64,000 nt of DNA from Adiantum capillus-veneris (lineage: Eukaryota; Streptophyta; Polypodiopsida; Polypodiales; Pteridaceae): positions 104,452,912 to 104,516,911 of the forward strand of contig CM043963.1 in assembly GCA_014529385.2 (NCBI GenBank). The letters run 5' to 3'. Position 1 is the stretch's first letter, and each line of letters starts with the position of its first letter. A model generated the notes under the pieces. That model saw only the letters and a list, made by a program, of their open reading frames with translations. It ran no database searches and had not been told where the DNA came from. Shown one piece after another: positions 36,359 through 48,115 of this stretch. The translations under genes and the position numbers were made by a program.

Positions 36359-36830
36359 CTAGTACTTCAAACAAGAAGTAGAGTACAAATGGATTATACC
36401 CTTAATAGAGCTCCCACCTTGCTTCACTCTCACCACCTCTGTTTTTGTTGGTCCTTCTAACTTAGATCTCCCCATTATTCCCTGGGAAACTACATTAAAT
36501 CCGGCAAGAGAAAAGTAGTCATCCATCTGAATTATCCATTCTTCTAGTTGAGTAGGCACATCATCACCCGTCCCTAAAAATGAACATGGTTGCACAAATT
36601 TGAGCAGGGCCTCCAGATCCTTGTTACACCCAAAATCTTCTACAAGTGTTGTAGCAAGCGACGTCTGATTTGGTACAGGGACAACTTGAGGTGCTAGTGG
36701 TGCTTGTGTATCATGAAGAACCATATTTGAAGTGTTACCTACAGGCGAATCCCGACAATCTCTATCTCTTGGGAGTTTACGTGGCATATTTTTCTGTTGT
36801 GGCAAGCATACTACTTCCTCTTAGCGATAG
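36359..36830 (-). pseudogene. Ty3/gypsy gag fragment
   Basis: The minus strand encodes a fragment with the LTR-retrotransposon gag pattern: PCSFLGTGDDVPTQLEEWI, then QMDDYFSLAGFNVVSQGI and KLEG. This matches the F-x-G-x-x-DP...A-x-x-W-I-x-x-M/x-YF start of plant Ty3 gag proteins. The rest of gag, and pol, are missing; after KLEG the frame runs into unrelated sequence. It lies immediately upstream of, and opposite to, the large Ty3 element. Confidence 0.5.
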
Positions 36831-37082
36831 GTTCATAAATATCACAAATACTCAAGGGTCCAACAAGAATACTTGGGACCTACTCCCTTTTTTTTTTTCC
36901 TATCACCATTTCTAGACAAAGATTGTCCAAATCATAGTCATGGGGTCCAAGGCAATATTCAAGTTATATTGTACTGGGTCTCCTATCTTTGCAAATTTCC
37001 AATTCTCTCCCTGGTAGGAAAGATGAGGTATGATATTTATGATGCTGTTGGGATTAGTACGAAGGGCTATCAAGCAATACAT

Positions 37083-38637
37083 TGATGGGGGCTTTTCACA
37101 AGCCAAGCTCCCATACCCCTCTTCTCTCGTCCCCACCCCATGAAAACCCCCTCTTAGGGAGGGAGTGATAAAAGGCATTGGAAAAAGTAAGAAAAAAATA
37201 AAGTATGATTATGTAAATATATAAGAAAGGTAAAATAGGCCACCTCATGCCTGCGGGGTAGCTCATCCCCACCTTGCCTCCTTTTTCTTCATTGTTGCCC
37301 CGCCGTGTGTCCCTTTTCCTCTCCTCCACTCAAAAGGTCAACCCCCTCTCTCTTCCCCTTGTCCTTTCTCCTTTCTCTCTCCCCTCAAGCTACCCCACCT
37401 CTCACCAATAATGCATTCTAACTCACCAACAATGCACCCTAACTCACATGCAACTTACCCCATCTTCCAAAATAGTATACCCCACCCCCCCTTTCTCTCT
37501 CCTATCATATCCCATGACCCAAATACCCCCCTCTCTCTCTAAAGGGCGCCATGTCTCTTGTCTTGTAGCTAAATAACCTCCCCCACACTCACACACACTC
37601 AGTTTCATTGAAAAAGGTGCCCACAAACCCATCCCCACCCGGTGGTTACCTGATTTTTCTTGTGTTCACACACATCTGCACACAGATTCACCTCTGAACA
37701 CACTCCCCTCTCTCCCCTCTTGTAATTACTTTAGTCTCCATGTCACCTCTCACTTTTTTTCATCAACCCATCTCTCTCTCTTAGTCTCTCTCTCATGAGA
37801 CTGCTGTTCTGGCACATATACACACAGCCAGACAAGTGCGGCCCACAGTCACATGGCCTATGTAGATAATGATTTCTTCATTTCTAAATTCTATAATTTC
37901 TCCCCCCTCCTCCCCTATATAAACAGGGGTCACCATCACACTAAAGACACACACAACATCACCAAAGAACACACTATGCACTGTGTGTGCCTAGTGCTCA
38001 CACACACACACCCACACCATCACCATCACCGCAATCACCATGCTTGTCTTGAGCATGACCTCTACACCCTTGGCTATGGAAGATGAAGGGCAACTAAATG
38101 AAGGATGATGGCCATAACACTCGTGCGAGTCTTCGCCATCAACTCCCACCTATCCTCCATGTGCTCTACCACTCTCTCCCTTCTCATTCCCCTACCCTAT
38201 GCTCCCCATTTCATCGCCTTATTCTCTAAATAAAGCTTGAGGTTTTGTGAGTATGTTTTCTTGCAATGTTTTGCCCATGTGAGGTGTGCGAAATCGCCAC
38301 TTAGTCTTGTGTTTGGAGTGAGCTTGTGTATGTGTGAAGGGTGTGCAGATTCGCCATCCTTTTGTGGTGCCTAAGTACTAAGCCGCTATACCCCCTCCCT
38401 CACTCTCTCTCTCTCTCTCTCTCTCACTTGATCTCATTCCCTTTCCTCTTCATCATTACTCCCAAGCATCCATCTCTCTTGGATGAAAAATTTGTTATGG
38501 TGGTGTGTTGTTTGCGTCCTAGCCGCTGAAGCTAGGTGGTGCCCCTGTTTGCTTTACCATGACAGGCTCGAGGCGCGCCATTCGGTCCCCGATGTTTTAG
38601 AGGCCGTCGGGGTTCGAGTTTCGCTTTGCTCCTGTCA
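37083..38637 (+). repeat. 5' LTR
   Basis: TGATGGGGGC...CTCCTGTCA. It contains a TATA box and an AATAAA at 38229-38234. Compared with the 3' LTR it has about 20 extra bases near 37412-37440 and a much shorter CT tract near 38400-38426. Confidence 0.85.
37916..37924 (+). promoter_or_regulatory. LTR TATA box
   Basis: TATATAAAC in a C-rich context (CCCC before it, AGGGG after it). The identical site is at 45578-45586 in the 3' LTR. Confidence 0.6.
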
Positions 38638-38658
38638 TTTGGTGCCCCTACTGAGGAT
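38638..38658 (+). other. Probable primer-binding site
   Basis: TTTGGTGCCCCTACTGAGG immediately after the LTR end CA. The position and TGGTGCC start fit plant Ty3 primer-binding sites. The second leader copy at 46342 reads TTTGGTGCACCCACTGAGG. Confidence 0.55.
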
Positions 38659-39494
38659 CTTTTCATGAAACCCTTCAGTTTACAAGACTGAAACCCCTAA
38701 ACTATTGTGAACTGACGAATGGCTAGCAGGATTTGCTAATTGGACGACAGAAGAAGAAGAGCTCCAAACACAACTAGACGAACTCCGCATCTCCATTGAA
38801 GCTCGAGTTCCAGGCGTAACGGTAATCGATTTGCAGTGGGAGAGTCAACCAACACGCCAAGCCGAGTGGATATACATAGGCCAAGTGCCAAGAAGAAGAA
38901 GGAGAAGGTCGAAACCATGTCCGCAACCTACAACCAACCCACAACAACAAAATGGAAGGAGCTCTACACAATAGAGAATCAACGCTATTCTACTTTGAGA
39001 ATCGGGTAACTCAAGTCATTGAGGTAATTATCACAGTTAGTTTTCAAGTCGCACTTGATGCTGCAGCACAGATAACGAAATCATTGGCTCACACTCTCAC
39101 TAGAGAAACTAGGGATCTACTGAGTTTGTTTCAGGAAAGAACACCACCCTCTCCCACAAGCTTGGACAGTGACTAAGCACCTCTAAGCTTCACATGAATC
39201 AGTACAACCTACCTCAAGACAGATCACACATACCAACACGTGTACGCTCAATCAAGGTAATACTGGATTTGAAGGCTCACTACCAGCACGTCATTGACAC
39301 CATGCTGGGTGGGGAGCGATTTTTTGAGGTTCTGGCATCAGATCAACCATTTGTCTTACCTTTGGTACAAGGCAATGTACCGTTTGAAGTTTTAATCTAT
39401 GTCCTAGTATAAGAGGGTATACACGCCTCCTTATAAAGAAGAAAAAACTTTTGCAAGGTAAGCAGTGTGTCTTTCTAGCTCTCTCTCAGTAATC

Positions 39495-41738
39495 ATGGCA
39501 AGTGTAGCATTTCCAACATTTAAAGGAAAGAAGGGGGAGGATTTGGTAACAGACTTCCTAGATGACTTTGAAGTAGCATGTGTAGTGAGTAACAAAGATA
39601 CGGATGAATCCCGGGTTAGAATCTTTAAGCATCTCATGAAGCTAGAAGCTAGATCATGGTACAATGCACTTCCACAAGCAACCAAGGATGACTTGGAACC
39701 CTTAAAAACAGCTTTCAAGAGGCGCTTTGGGGGAGGTACCACTTCAGAAAAGTTGTGGGACAAGTTGAGAGACTTGAAGCAGGAGGGTCTTTTAGAATAT
39801 GCCACCTATGAGTCCAAATTTGTGGATTTGTGGGAACGGTGGGTTGAGTCACTGGCAAGGGGGGAAGCCGCACCCGATTTCCTAAAAAAAGATCGATTCA
39901 CGCATGGCTTATGGCCGCTTCTCAAGGAGAAGGTGAAAGGTAGATTCCCGGCTACGTACGAGTTAGCCGTTGAGATTGCTCGCCTTAAGGACAAGAAGCT
40001 GCGAATGAAAGCCAAAGAAACCGAGTCAACAGAAGCAGGAACATCGCTTCGACCAGCAACTACGACAACCACCATACCACCACCACCGGCTCTTGGGGTA
40101 AGAGATGACCAACAAGATATGTTGGCCCATATTACTGACCAACTACAGAATTTGTCTGTCCACTTAATACAGCAAGGGAGGAGTCAAGAAAGAGATCAAG
40201 ACCCTGGAAGAGCACGACGACAAAATAGGGAGTATCATTGCTACAACTGCGGAGAAGACGGTCACGGTATGTACTATTGTCCCAAACCACGACAAAACTA
40301 TAATAGAGGAGGTAGGAGAAACCAATTGTCACCCCCTAGAGAAAGAACACCCCCACCCCGAGCACCACCCCCACCAACACAAATTCTACGTCCACCCCAG
40401 ACACCACTACAAGCATCCATCCCACCTCTTCCACCAGCCCCACCACCTAATCTCCCTGTAAACATCATAAGGCTAGAAGAGAAAGGAAAAGCCGTAGTAG
40501 TGGATCCACCCAAAGCAAAGGAGAGGGACAAGGGTAAGGAGAAGGTAACCTTTTTAGAACCACTTGAAGCCATGACTGTGAAAAGAGCTAGGAGGGAGAA
40601 AGCTACACAATCAGATGATGAGAGAAGCATGAGAGGAGAAACTAGCAAGAGGCCATCCAGGCCACGACAGAAATTGGGCATCACCGACTTCCAGCTAGGG
40701 GAAAGTTCTAAGCCCTATGATCTAACATTGGATGTGGCAGAGCAAGGACCGAAGATTACATGGCCACAGCTGCTACATCTTGCACCAAAAGTAAGGCGGC
40801 AATGGTCTAAAATGGTAAGTACAAGACGCTCCAAAACAAAGGTAGCCGGAGCAATTTCGGGATGCAACATGGATGACATCCTTCCAATTGTCGACGTAAA
40901 CATAAAAGGAAAGAGGGTTGGAAACACCTACATTGATGGAGGTGCACAAATCTGTGTAATGAGTGAAGCTATGATGCTTCGATTAGGGCTCGAGGTTGAC
41001 AAGCCTTCTCCATGCAAGGCAAAGATGGCAAACAACGCAAAAGTAAAGTGTGTGGGTGTGGTAAGTGCCGTGAAAATAAAAGCTTTCAACATTGAGGTAG
41101 AGGTAGATGTTTTTGTAATGCCTACTAAGGGGGAGGGCTATCCACTAATTTTGGGAAGGCCATGGTTGATGGCCATGAAGGAAAAACAAGACTGGGGTAT
41201 TGGCCTTCTACGCATGACCAGTAAGAAAGGGGAGACAATCTACTACGACATGAGGATTGGCAAGCAGAAGCAAATGAATCTGGAAACATCGGCAGATGAA
41301 ACCACTAGCGAATCTTCCAGTTCTGAGGAGGAGACCACATCCACCGAAGAAAGTGACAGTTCCATTGATGTGATGGGTATCATTATGAAGGATCCACAAA
41401 GGGTAAGCACAACTGGTGATCCATCACCAAAAGGGAAACCCAATGAAGAGGAGAGAAAATCACCTGGCCTAGGAGGAAGTAGGTTGAAGGGTATGTTGTC
41501 TACGGAATTAACACTTGAGGAGAAAGTTAGTTTTTTGCAAATGTTGATGGGATTTCCTAACCTGTTCATTGACAACTATGAAAGAATCACAGGCATTACA
41601 GTGGTGGAACATTATATTAAGCTGAAGGAAGGGGTAAAACCAGTTGTGCAAAAGCTACGACGACTGGGGGTCATACAAGAAAAGGCACTATTGGCCAAGG
41701 TAAGGAAACTGCTGGAGCGGGATTCATCTATCCTGTAG
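39495..41738 (+). pseudogene. Ty3 gag-protease, ending in a frameshift before RT
   Basis: I take Met 39495 (MASVAFPTFKG) as the gag start; an in-frame ATG lies 10 codons upstream. The capsid region has the gypsy pattern (RIFKHLMKLEARSWYNALP; FKRRFGG). A CCHC zinc knuckle CYNCGEDGHGMYYC is encoded from 40239. A long Pro-rich then basic linker follows. The aspartic protease has IDGGAQICVMS (from about 40932, DGGA in place of DSGA) and the LILGRPWL flap-end motif. The N-terminal RT linker starts (VEHYIKLKEGVKPV). The frame is lost where GAGCGGG at 41715-41721 seems to lack one base, so it stops at TAG 41738. Confidence 0.85.
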
Positions 41739-43948
41739 AAAACTCAGAATGGGTGTCACCCGTAGTGGTGACGCCTAAAAAGAATGGTAAGTGGAGGGTC
41801 TGTGTTGACTACAAACCACTAAATGAAGCTAGAAAGAGAGATCACTTTCCTCTCCCTTTCTTGGATGAAATTCTGAATGAAGTAGCGGGTTTTGAATGCT
41901 ATACCATCTGTGATGGTTATTCAGGATACTTTCAAATACGCATAGCCTTGGAAGATCAGCTAAAAACCACTTTTATCACGCCATGGGGTTGTTTTGCATA
42001 CAGGGTTATGCCATTTGGTCTCACAAATGCACCTGCCACATTCCAAAGATATGTCACATATGTTTTTCAACCGTTCTTTGGAACATCCATAAGAGTGTTC
42101 ATTGATGATTTTTGTCTATATAGCTCCCGTATTTCACATTTAGAAAAGGTAACTGAAGGTTTGGCTAGGCTGCAGAGCCTAGGTGGGCAATTAAATGTGG
42201 ATAAATGTCACATTGGGGAGAGTAAAGTCATTCTACTAGGCCATGAAATTTCAGCAAGAGGTATCAAGGCCGACCCAAGTAAGGTGTCCGCACTCATAGC
42301 CCTACCTTCACCAACGATCGCACGTCAACTGGTCTCTTTTCTACAGAAGGTGAGGTACTTAAGTAGATTCATACATCTACTATCACAACTTGTTCTACCA
42401 CTCCAACAACTCACTCAAAGATCAACTTTCACTTGGGATGAGGAAAGCGAACATCACTACAACAAGGTAAAGAAGGTCTTAGCCACTCTGCCAACTATCT
42501 CACCACCTAAGTGGGATGAAAAATTCTATGTCACCTCAAGTGTTGGTGATGACTCATTGGGGGCTGTGCTACTCCAAAAGGATACGACGACATCTTTCAT
42601 GAGGCCAATCTACTTCGCTAGTCGAATGATGACAGCAGGAGAGAAAGGTTTCACCCATGTGGAACACTTAGTCCTAGCTCTTAGATTTGCAACTACAAAG
42701 TTTAGGTCATATTTGCTGCCTAAGCAATTTGTGATTCTAACCACGGATGAAATATTTCACTATGTTGTACAACACATGGATGTGTCTGCTAGAATTACTA
42801 AATGGCTAGTTCATCTGCAAGAGTTTGACTACACGGTACAGGTAGAAAGCACGACAAGGGCAAGTTTTGGGGGACTCATGACCTACCAAGTCTTTGAAGG
42901 GAAGGAGAAGCAATCTAAGGGAGGAGAAGTCCGATTACCTCCAGTACCACCGATGGTAGAAGGAGCATACTCTCTCTACTTTGATGGAGCCTACAAGCGA
43001 GCGTCTGACAAAGCAGCTGCAGGCATAGTGGTCTTTGATGACAAAGGGACAAAGGTATTTTCGTTGGGCCAATTGTTAGATTCACATTCTAACAATGAAG
43101 CTGAGTATGCAGCACTAACCAAGGGTCTACAATGGTGTGTCTCACAAGGTGTACAATGCCTTAATGTATTTGGGGATGCTCTACTTCTGGTAAGGCAAGT
43201 AAATGGAGCATGGACATGCAAGAATCCTAGTTTAAGGACTCACTTAAGTGGTGTAAAAACCTTTTTGGGTAAGTTTGAAGAAGTTCAAATACACCATATC
43301 CCAAGGGCTCAAAACCAAGAAGCAGATGCCCTAGCAAGTGAAAGACTACAGAAAGTGGTGGTTGGAGCAATAAAACTAAAGCTCCCTCTATTTCAAGGAA
43401 GTGATGCCTTGCCTGACATCATGCATTTTTTTGGAAACAGGGGAATGCCCATCAGATTTAACAAGGGACAGAAGCAATGGCTGACGCGGAAGGCCACAAG
43501 GTATCGACTCATCAATGACGGTTTGTACTGTAAGGGTAAGGACCCAATACTCAGGAAGGTCCCTCTCTCTCAGGAAATCACGGGAGTAATTGCTAGTTGT
43601 CACGACGGGGTTTGTGGTGGTCACTTTGCCCTAGACATAACAAGTAGGAAAATCTTGCAGGCAGGCTTCATATGGCCTAGCCTCAACTGTGATGTACACC
43701 ACTGGTGCAAAACGTGTAAGTTGTGTCAAAAGGCCCGCACTAGGTCACTTATGCCTGAACCACAGACACCTATTCTCTCATATGGCCCATTTGAAAAATG
43801 GGGTATCGATGCCATTGGGCCATTACCTAGGGCCAACTCAGGAAAATTCTACATTATCATGGGGGTCAACTACATGACTAGATGGGCAGAGGCTACAGCC
43901 ACCACTAGAATCACAGCGGTAGAGGTAGCTAAATTTATCTACGAGTAA
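41717..43948 (+). pseudogene. Ty3 reverse transcriptase, RNase H (two domains) and integrase
   Basis: Continues gag-protease in the next frame. RT: SEWVSPVVVTPKKNGKWRVC, KTTFITPWGCFAYRVMPFGL, and the catalytic FIDDF at 42099-42113. The first RNase H is recognisable but eroded (DDSLGAVLLQ; PIYFASRMM). The second, divergent RNase H starts LYFDGAYKRASDKAAAGIVV, with SNNEAEYAAL and QNQEADALA. Integrase has the HHCC finger (CHDGVCGGHF...CKTCKLCQKA) and GIDAIGPLP with the first catalytic Asp. It ends at TAA 43946-43948 after KFIYE; CAA is expected there, because integrase continues in the same frame. Confidence 0.85.
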
Positions 43949-44746
43949 ATATGTTGTAGGTTTGGCACACCTTTAGAGATCATCTCTGATAGAGGGCCAG
44001 GTTTCAGAGCAGACTTGGTAGGAGAATTAATGCAGAAACTGGGCATTACAAGGAGGCACTCTTCACCATATTACCCTCAATGTAATGGCCTAGTTGAAAA
44101 GGTAAATGGAATGGTTTCTAAAATTATTACCAAGCAGGTAAACAATCATCATGGAGACTGGGATAAGTATCTACTACCAGCTTTATGGGCCTACAGAACT
44201 TCATTTCGTACATCCTTGGGATTCACACCGTATCATCTAGTATTTGGTAAGGAAGCAATCTTGCCCATTGAAGTGCAACTACAAAGTCTCAGAGTAATGG
44301 CAAGCCAGCTTCAACATCCCAACATGCATTTGAGAGATCACATCATCAACTTGGAAAGATTGCAGCTCGACAGAGAAGAAGCAATAAATTATTATGCAGC
44401 ACAACCAGAGCATAGACGGCTTAGCTTTAACGAGCATCTCCGGAAAAAAGAATTGAAGAAAGGAATGTTGGTGCTCTGCTACGACAATCGCTTCGACACG
44501 CGCAAGGATAAGAAACTCCTACTCCGATGGGAAGGTCCTTTCATCGTCAGGAAAAAGTATGCCAATGGAAGCTACCAGCTTTTGGAGGCTGATGTAAAAC
44601 TTCATAAAATCAGGGTAAATGGTTGGTGACTTAAACTTTATTTTCTTCGATTTCACCAGGCTCCACCTATTGACATTCCAGATGAGGACACACCATCAGC
44701 CGCCACCTCCAACAATAATGATCAAACAGATGAGCCAGAGACATGA
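43949..44746 (+). pseudogene. Ty3 integrase C-terminal part
   Basis: In frame with the preceding pol segment. It has ISDRGPGF with the second catalytic Asp, SPYYPQCNGLVEKVNG with the catalytic Glu, then LLPALWAYRTSFRTSLG and TPYHLVFGKEAILPIE. The C-terminal LRWEGPFIVRKKYANGSYQL module follows. A TGA at 44627-44629 (after RVNGW) splits off a last acidic tail that ends at TGA 44744-44746. No chromodomain. A polypurine tract (AAAAGGGGAGGGCTAA) at about 44759-44774 abuts the 3' LTR. Confidence 0.85.
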
Positions 44747-44774
44747 ATGCCTCTAGCCAAAAGGGGAGGGCTAA

Positions 44775-46059
44775 TGATGGGGGCTTTTCACAAGCCAAGC
44801 TCCCATACCCCTCTTCTCTCGTCCCCACCCCATGAAAACCCCCTCTTAGGGAGGGAGTGATAAAAGGCATTGGAAAAAGTAAGAAAAAAATAAAGTATGA
44901 TTATGTAAATATATAAGAAAGGTAAAATAGGCCACCTCATGCCTGCGGGGTAGCCCATCCCCACCTTGCCTCCTTTTTCTTCATTGTTGCCCCGCCGTGT
45001 GTCCCTTTTCCTCTCCTCCACTCAAAAGGTCAACCCCCTCTCTCTTCCCCTTGTCCTTTCTCCTTTCTCTCTCCCCTCAAGCTACCCCACCTCTCACCAA
45101 TAATGCACCCTAACTCACATGCAACTTACCCCATCTTCCAAAATAGTATACCCCACCCCCCCTTTCTCTCTCCTATCATATCCCATGACCCAAATACCCC
45201 CCTCTCTCTCTAAAGGGCGCCATATCTCTTGTCTTGTAGCTAAATAACCTCCCCCACACTCACACACACTCAGTTTCATTGAAAAAGGTGCCCACAAACC
45301 CATCCCCACCCGGTGGTTACCTGATTTTTCTTGTGTTCACACACATCTGCACACAGATTCACCTCTGAACACACTCCCCTCTTGTAATTACTTTAGTCTC
45401 CATGTCACCTCTCACTTTTTTTCATCAACCCATCTCTCTCTCTTAGTCTCTCTCTCATGAGACTGCTGTTCTGGCACATATACACACAGCCAGACAAGTG
45501 GGGCCCACAGTCACATGGCCTATGTAGATAATGATTTCTTCATTTCTAAATTCTATAATTTCTCCCCCCTCCTCCCCTATATAAACAGGGGTCACCATCA
45601 CACTAAAGACACACACAACATCACCAAAGAACACACTATGCATTGTGTGTGCCTAGTGCGCACACACACACCCACACCATCACCATCACCGCAATCACCA
45701 TGCTTGTCTTTAGCATGACCTCTACACCCTTGGCTATGGAAGATGAAGGGCAACTAAATGAAGGATGATGGCCATAACCCTCGTGCGAGTCTTCGCCATC
45801 AACTCCCACCTATCCGCCATGTGCTCTACCACTCTCTCCCTTCTCATTCCCCTACCCTATGCTCCCCATTTCATCGCCTTATTCTCTAAATAAAGCTTGA
45901 GGTTTTGTGAGTATGTTTTCTTGCAATGTTTTGCCCATGTGAGGTGTGCGGAATCGCCACCTAGTCTTGTGTTTGGAGTGAGCTTGTGTATGTGTGAAGG
46001 GTGTGCGGATTCGCCATCCTTTTGTGGCTCCTAAGTACTCAGCCGCTATACCCCCTCCC

Positions 46060-46132
<73 letters not shown>

Positions 46133-46341
46133 TGATCTCATTCCCTTTCCTCTTCATCATTACTCCCAAGCATCCATCTCTCTTGGATGAAAAATTTGTT
46201 ATGGTGGTGTGTTGTTTGCGTCCTAGCCACTGAAGCTAGGTGGTGCCCCTGTTTGCTTTACCATGACAGGCTCGAGGCGCGCCATTCGGTCCCCGGTGTT
46301 TTAGAGGCCGTCGGGGTTCGGGGTTCGCTTTGCTCCCGTCA
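44775..46341 (+). repeat. 3' LTR (shared with a second, partial element)
   Basis: TGATGGGGGC...CTCCCGTCA. The CT tract at 46062-46129 is about 34 units, against about 12 in the 5' LTR. It is directly followed by a second primer-binding site and leader. Confidence 0.85.
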
Positions 46342-46854
46342 TTTGGTGCACCCACTGAGGATCTTTTCATGAAACCCTTCAGTTTACAAGACTGAAACCC
46401 CTAAACTATTGTGAATGGATGAATGGCTAGCAGGATTTGCTAATTGGACGACAGAAGAAGAAGAACTCCAAGCACAACTAGACGAACTCCGCATCTCCAT
46501 CGAAGCTCGAGTGTCAGGCGTAACGGTAATCGATTTGTAGTGGGAGAGTCAACCAACACGCCAAACCCTGTGGATATACATAGTCCAAGTGCCAATAAGA
46601 AGAAGGAGAAGGTCGAAACCATGTCCGCAACCTACAACCAACCCACAACAACAAAATGGAAGGAGCTCTACACAATAGAGAATCAACACTATTCTACTTT
46701 GAGAATCGGGTAACTCAAGTCACCGAGGTAATTATCACAGTCAGTTTTCAAATCGCACCTGATGCTGCAACACAGATAACGGAATCATTGGCTCACACTC
46801 TCACTAGAGAAACTAGGGATCTACTGAGTTTGTTTCAGGAAAGAACACCACCCT
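46342..46854 (+). mobile_element. Second Ty3 leader, truncated
   Basis: Nearly identical to 38638-39150: primer-binding site, then a short leader frame. Here that frame opens at ATG 46408 (MDEWLAGFANW) and is cut by TAG at its 43rd codon. In the first copy the same ATG is changed but the later codon is intact. Identity stops abruptly after ACACCACCCT at 46854. It shows a tandem LTR-internal-LTR-internal arrangement in which the second unit is truncated. Confidence 0.8.
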
Positions 46855-47880
46855 ATCTCTACTTTGATAATGATGATCATATAAATAGGGAGTGGCAAAC
46901 TTCGGTTCTTTCATGTGATATGCTAGAGGTGCCCAATAGGGATAGCAAAGATCCTGGGTGGAACCGCATAATTCCCTTCTCCCTCAACAATGTTCACTTT
47001 TGTACATTGCATGCGTTTATGCAAATATTGGATAGGATGTTAAAGCATCACATTGATTATGCTTTCACTATGAAGCCCCTTCAACGGTCAAAAGACTCCT
47101 TGCAGGAGGTGGAGACGCTCCTTAATGAGATTGGATGTCACCGATCAAGGGGGAACATTGTAGCAAAGACTTGTAGGGAGAAGACATATGAGGTGGCACA
47201 GAAGGTTTCCATGAATGGAGCCAAGGAACGTCGATTTTTCAAGAAGATGTCAAAGTCTCCAATGCAGGTACACAAGGCAAGTGTCGGTCTAGCAAGTGAG
47301 AAGCGGTGGAAGTTGTGGAAAGATTTGTGTTCATGCACGACGGACAAAGATCTCAATGTGGAGGTTTCTAACCAACGCAAGCTAGTATGGTCATCCTTTC
47401 AAAAGGTTGTGCAATTGATGAATCTTTCAAGCACCAACGTTGAGCAGCGAGAGGAGTTCAAGAAGGTGCTTTATGAGTTCACAAAGGCCGCTAAGGACGG
47501 ATGGTCTGAAAGCAAGATTACACACTACATGGTTTGTTCTAACGGACTTAATAGATATGCAATGTTTGAAAATGCAACTTTTCTATTGGCTTACCTCCTT
47601 TTTGGTTTTTGTAGCACATTTTCTATGCACATGGTGCATACTACATGGACCGCTATGGTTCGCTTGATATATGGAGCACACAAGGCATAGAGAAGTCCCA
47701 CTATCGAGAAAAAGGAGTTTACTTCAAGAATACTCGGCATGGTGGTGGTGGTTCACACTCCAACTACCTCCAAGAGATGTTTAACTGATTTTTTAGGCAC
47801 ACCCGCACTATTGAGAAGGCAAGAGAGTCGATGTTAGCAAAGCAGTTACGCAAACCATACTGCAGTATCTAAGAAGTGGA
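46855..47880 (+). pseudogene. DDE-transposase-like relic fused to the Ty3 leader
   Basis: A frame of 344 codons (46656-47690) starts in the Ty3 leader (MEGALHNRES...) and runs through the breakpoint at 46854 into unrelated sequence: DNDDHINREWQTSVLSC, NRIIPFSLNNVHFCTLHAF, then a helical Lys-rich region. After a frameshift near 47640 the protein continues in another frame as MDRYGSLDIWSTQGIEKSHY and YFKNTRHGGGG, then YLQEMFN-stop-FFRHTRTIEKARESM. The GIEKSH...TRHGGG block resembles the C-terminal catalytic-Glu region of large eukaryotic DDE transposases; the exact superfamily is uncertain. The N-terminal part is missing or replaced by the leader. Confidence 0.45.
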
Positions 47881-48063
47881 AACGATCGCAAGCGGCCCTG
47901 GGCCATGAGGCTTGGCGTGCAACTAAGGATCGAAACGGCAGCGTTTGGGTGTCGCGTCAACCCTTCACATGATCCACGTTTACTTGTTAAATTCAATTGG
48001 TTTATTTGAGTTTTTCACGTAATTGGCTGCATGGTGTGAAAGGGCCCAAATCCCAAAAACCCC

Positions 48064-48071
48064 TATTTAAA
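48064..48071 (+). promoter_or_regulatory. TATA-like box of the histone H3 variant gene
   Basis: TATTTAAA 45 bp upstream of the ATG at 48116, which itself has a good context (CTACCATGGC). Confidence 0.4.
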
Positions 48072-48115
48072 GGTTGAAGGCGCTCATTTTGTCATTTTCC
48101 ATACTAGGTGCTACC

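Larger units (their letters stand above)
37083..46341 (+). mobile_element. Ty3/gypsy LTR retrotransposon, Tat-like, nearly complete
   Basis: 9.26 kb with two 1.55-kb LTRs, a leader, gag, protease, RT, two RNase H domains and integrase in the order typical of Ty3/gypsy. A second, divergent RNase H (DGAYKRASDKAAAGIVV) after the classical one is the hallmark of the Tat lineage. There is no chromodomain at the C-terminus. Damage is light: a one-base loss near 41717, TAA at 43946 and TGA near 44627. The LTRs are very similar, so insertion is relatively recent. The right LTR continues into a second leader copy, so no simple target duplication can be read. Confidence 0.85.

Noticed and set aside
37096-37329. 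Duplicated minus-strand frames in the LTRs (also at 44788, 37444, 45115, 37793, 45455)
   Set aside because: They lie wholly in the Ty3 LTRs and are antisense to LTR transcription, without motifs.
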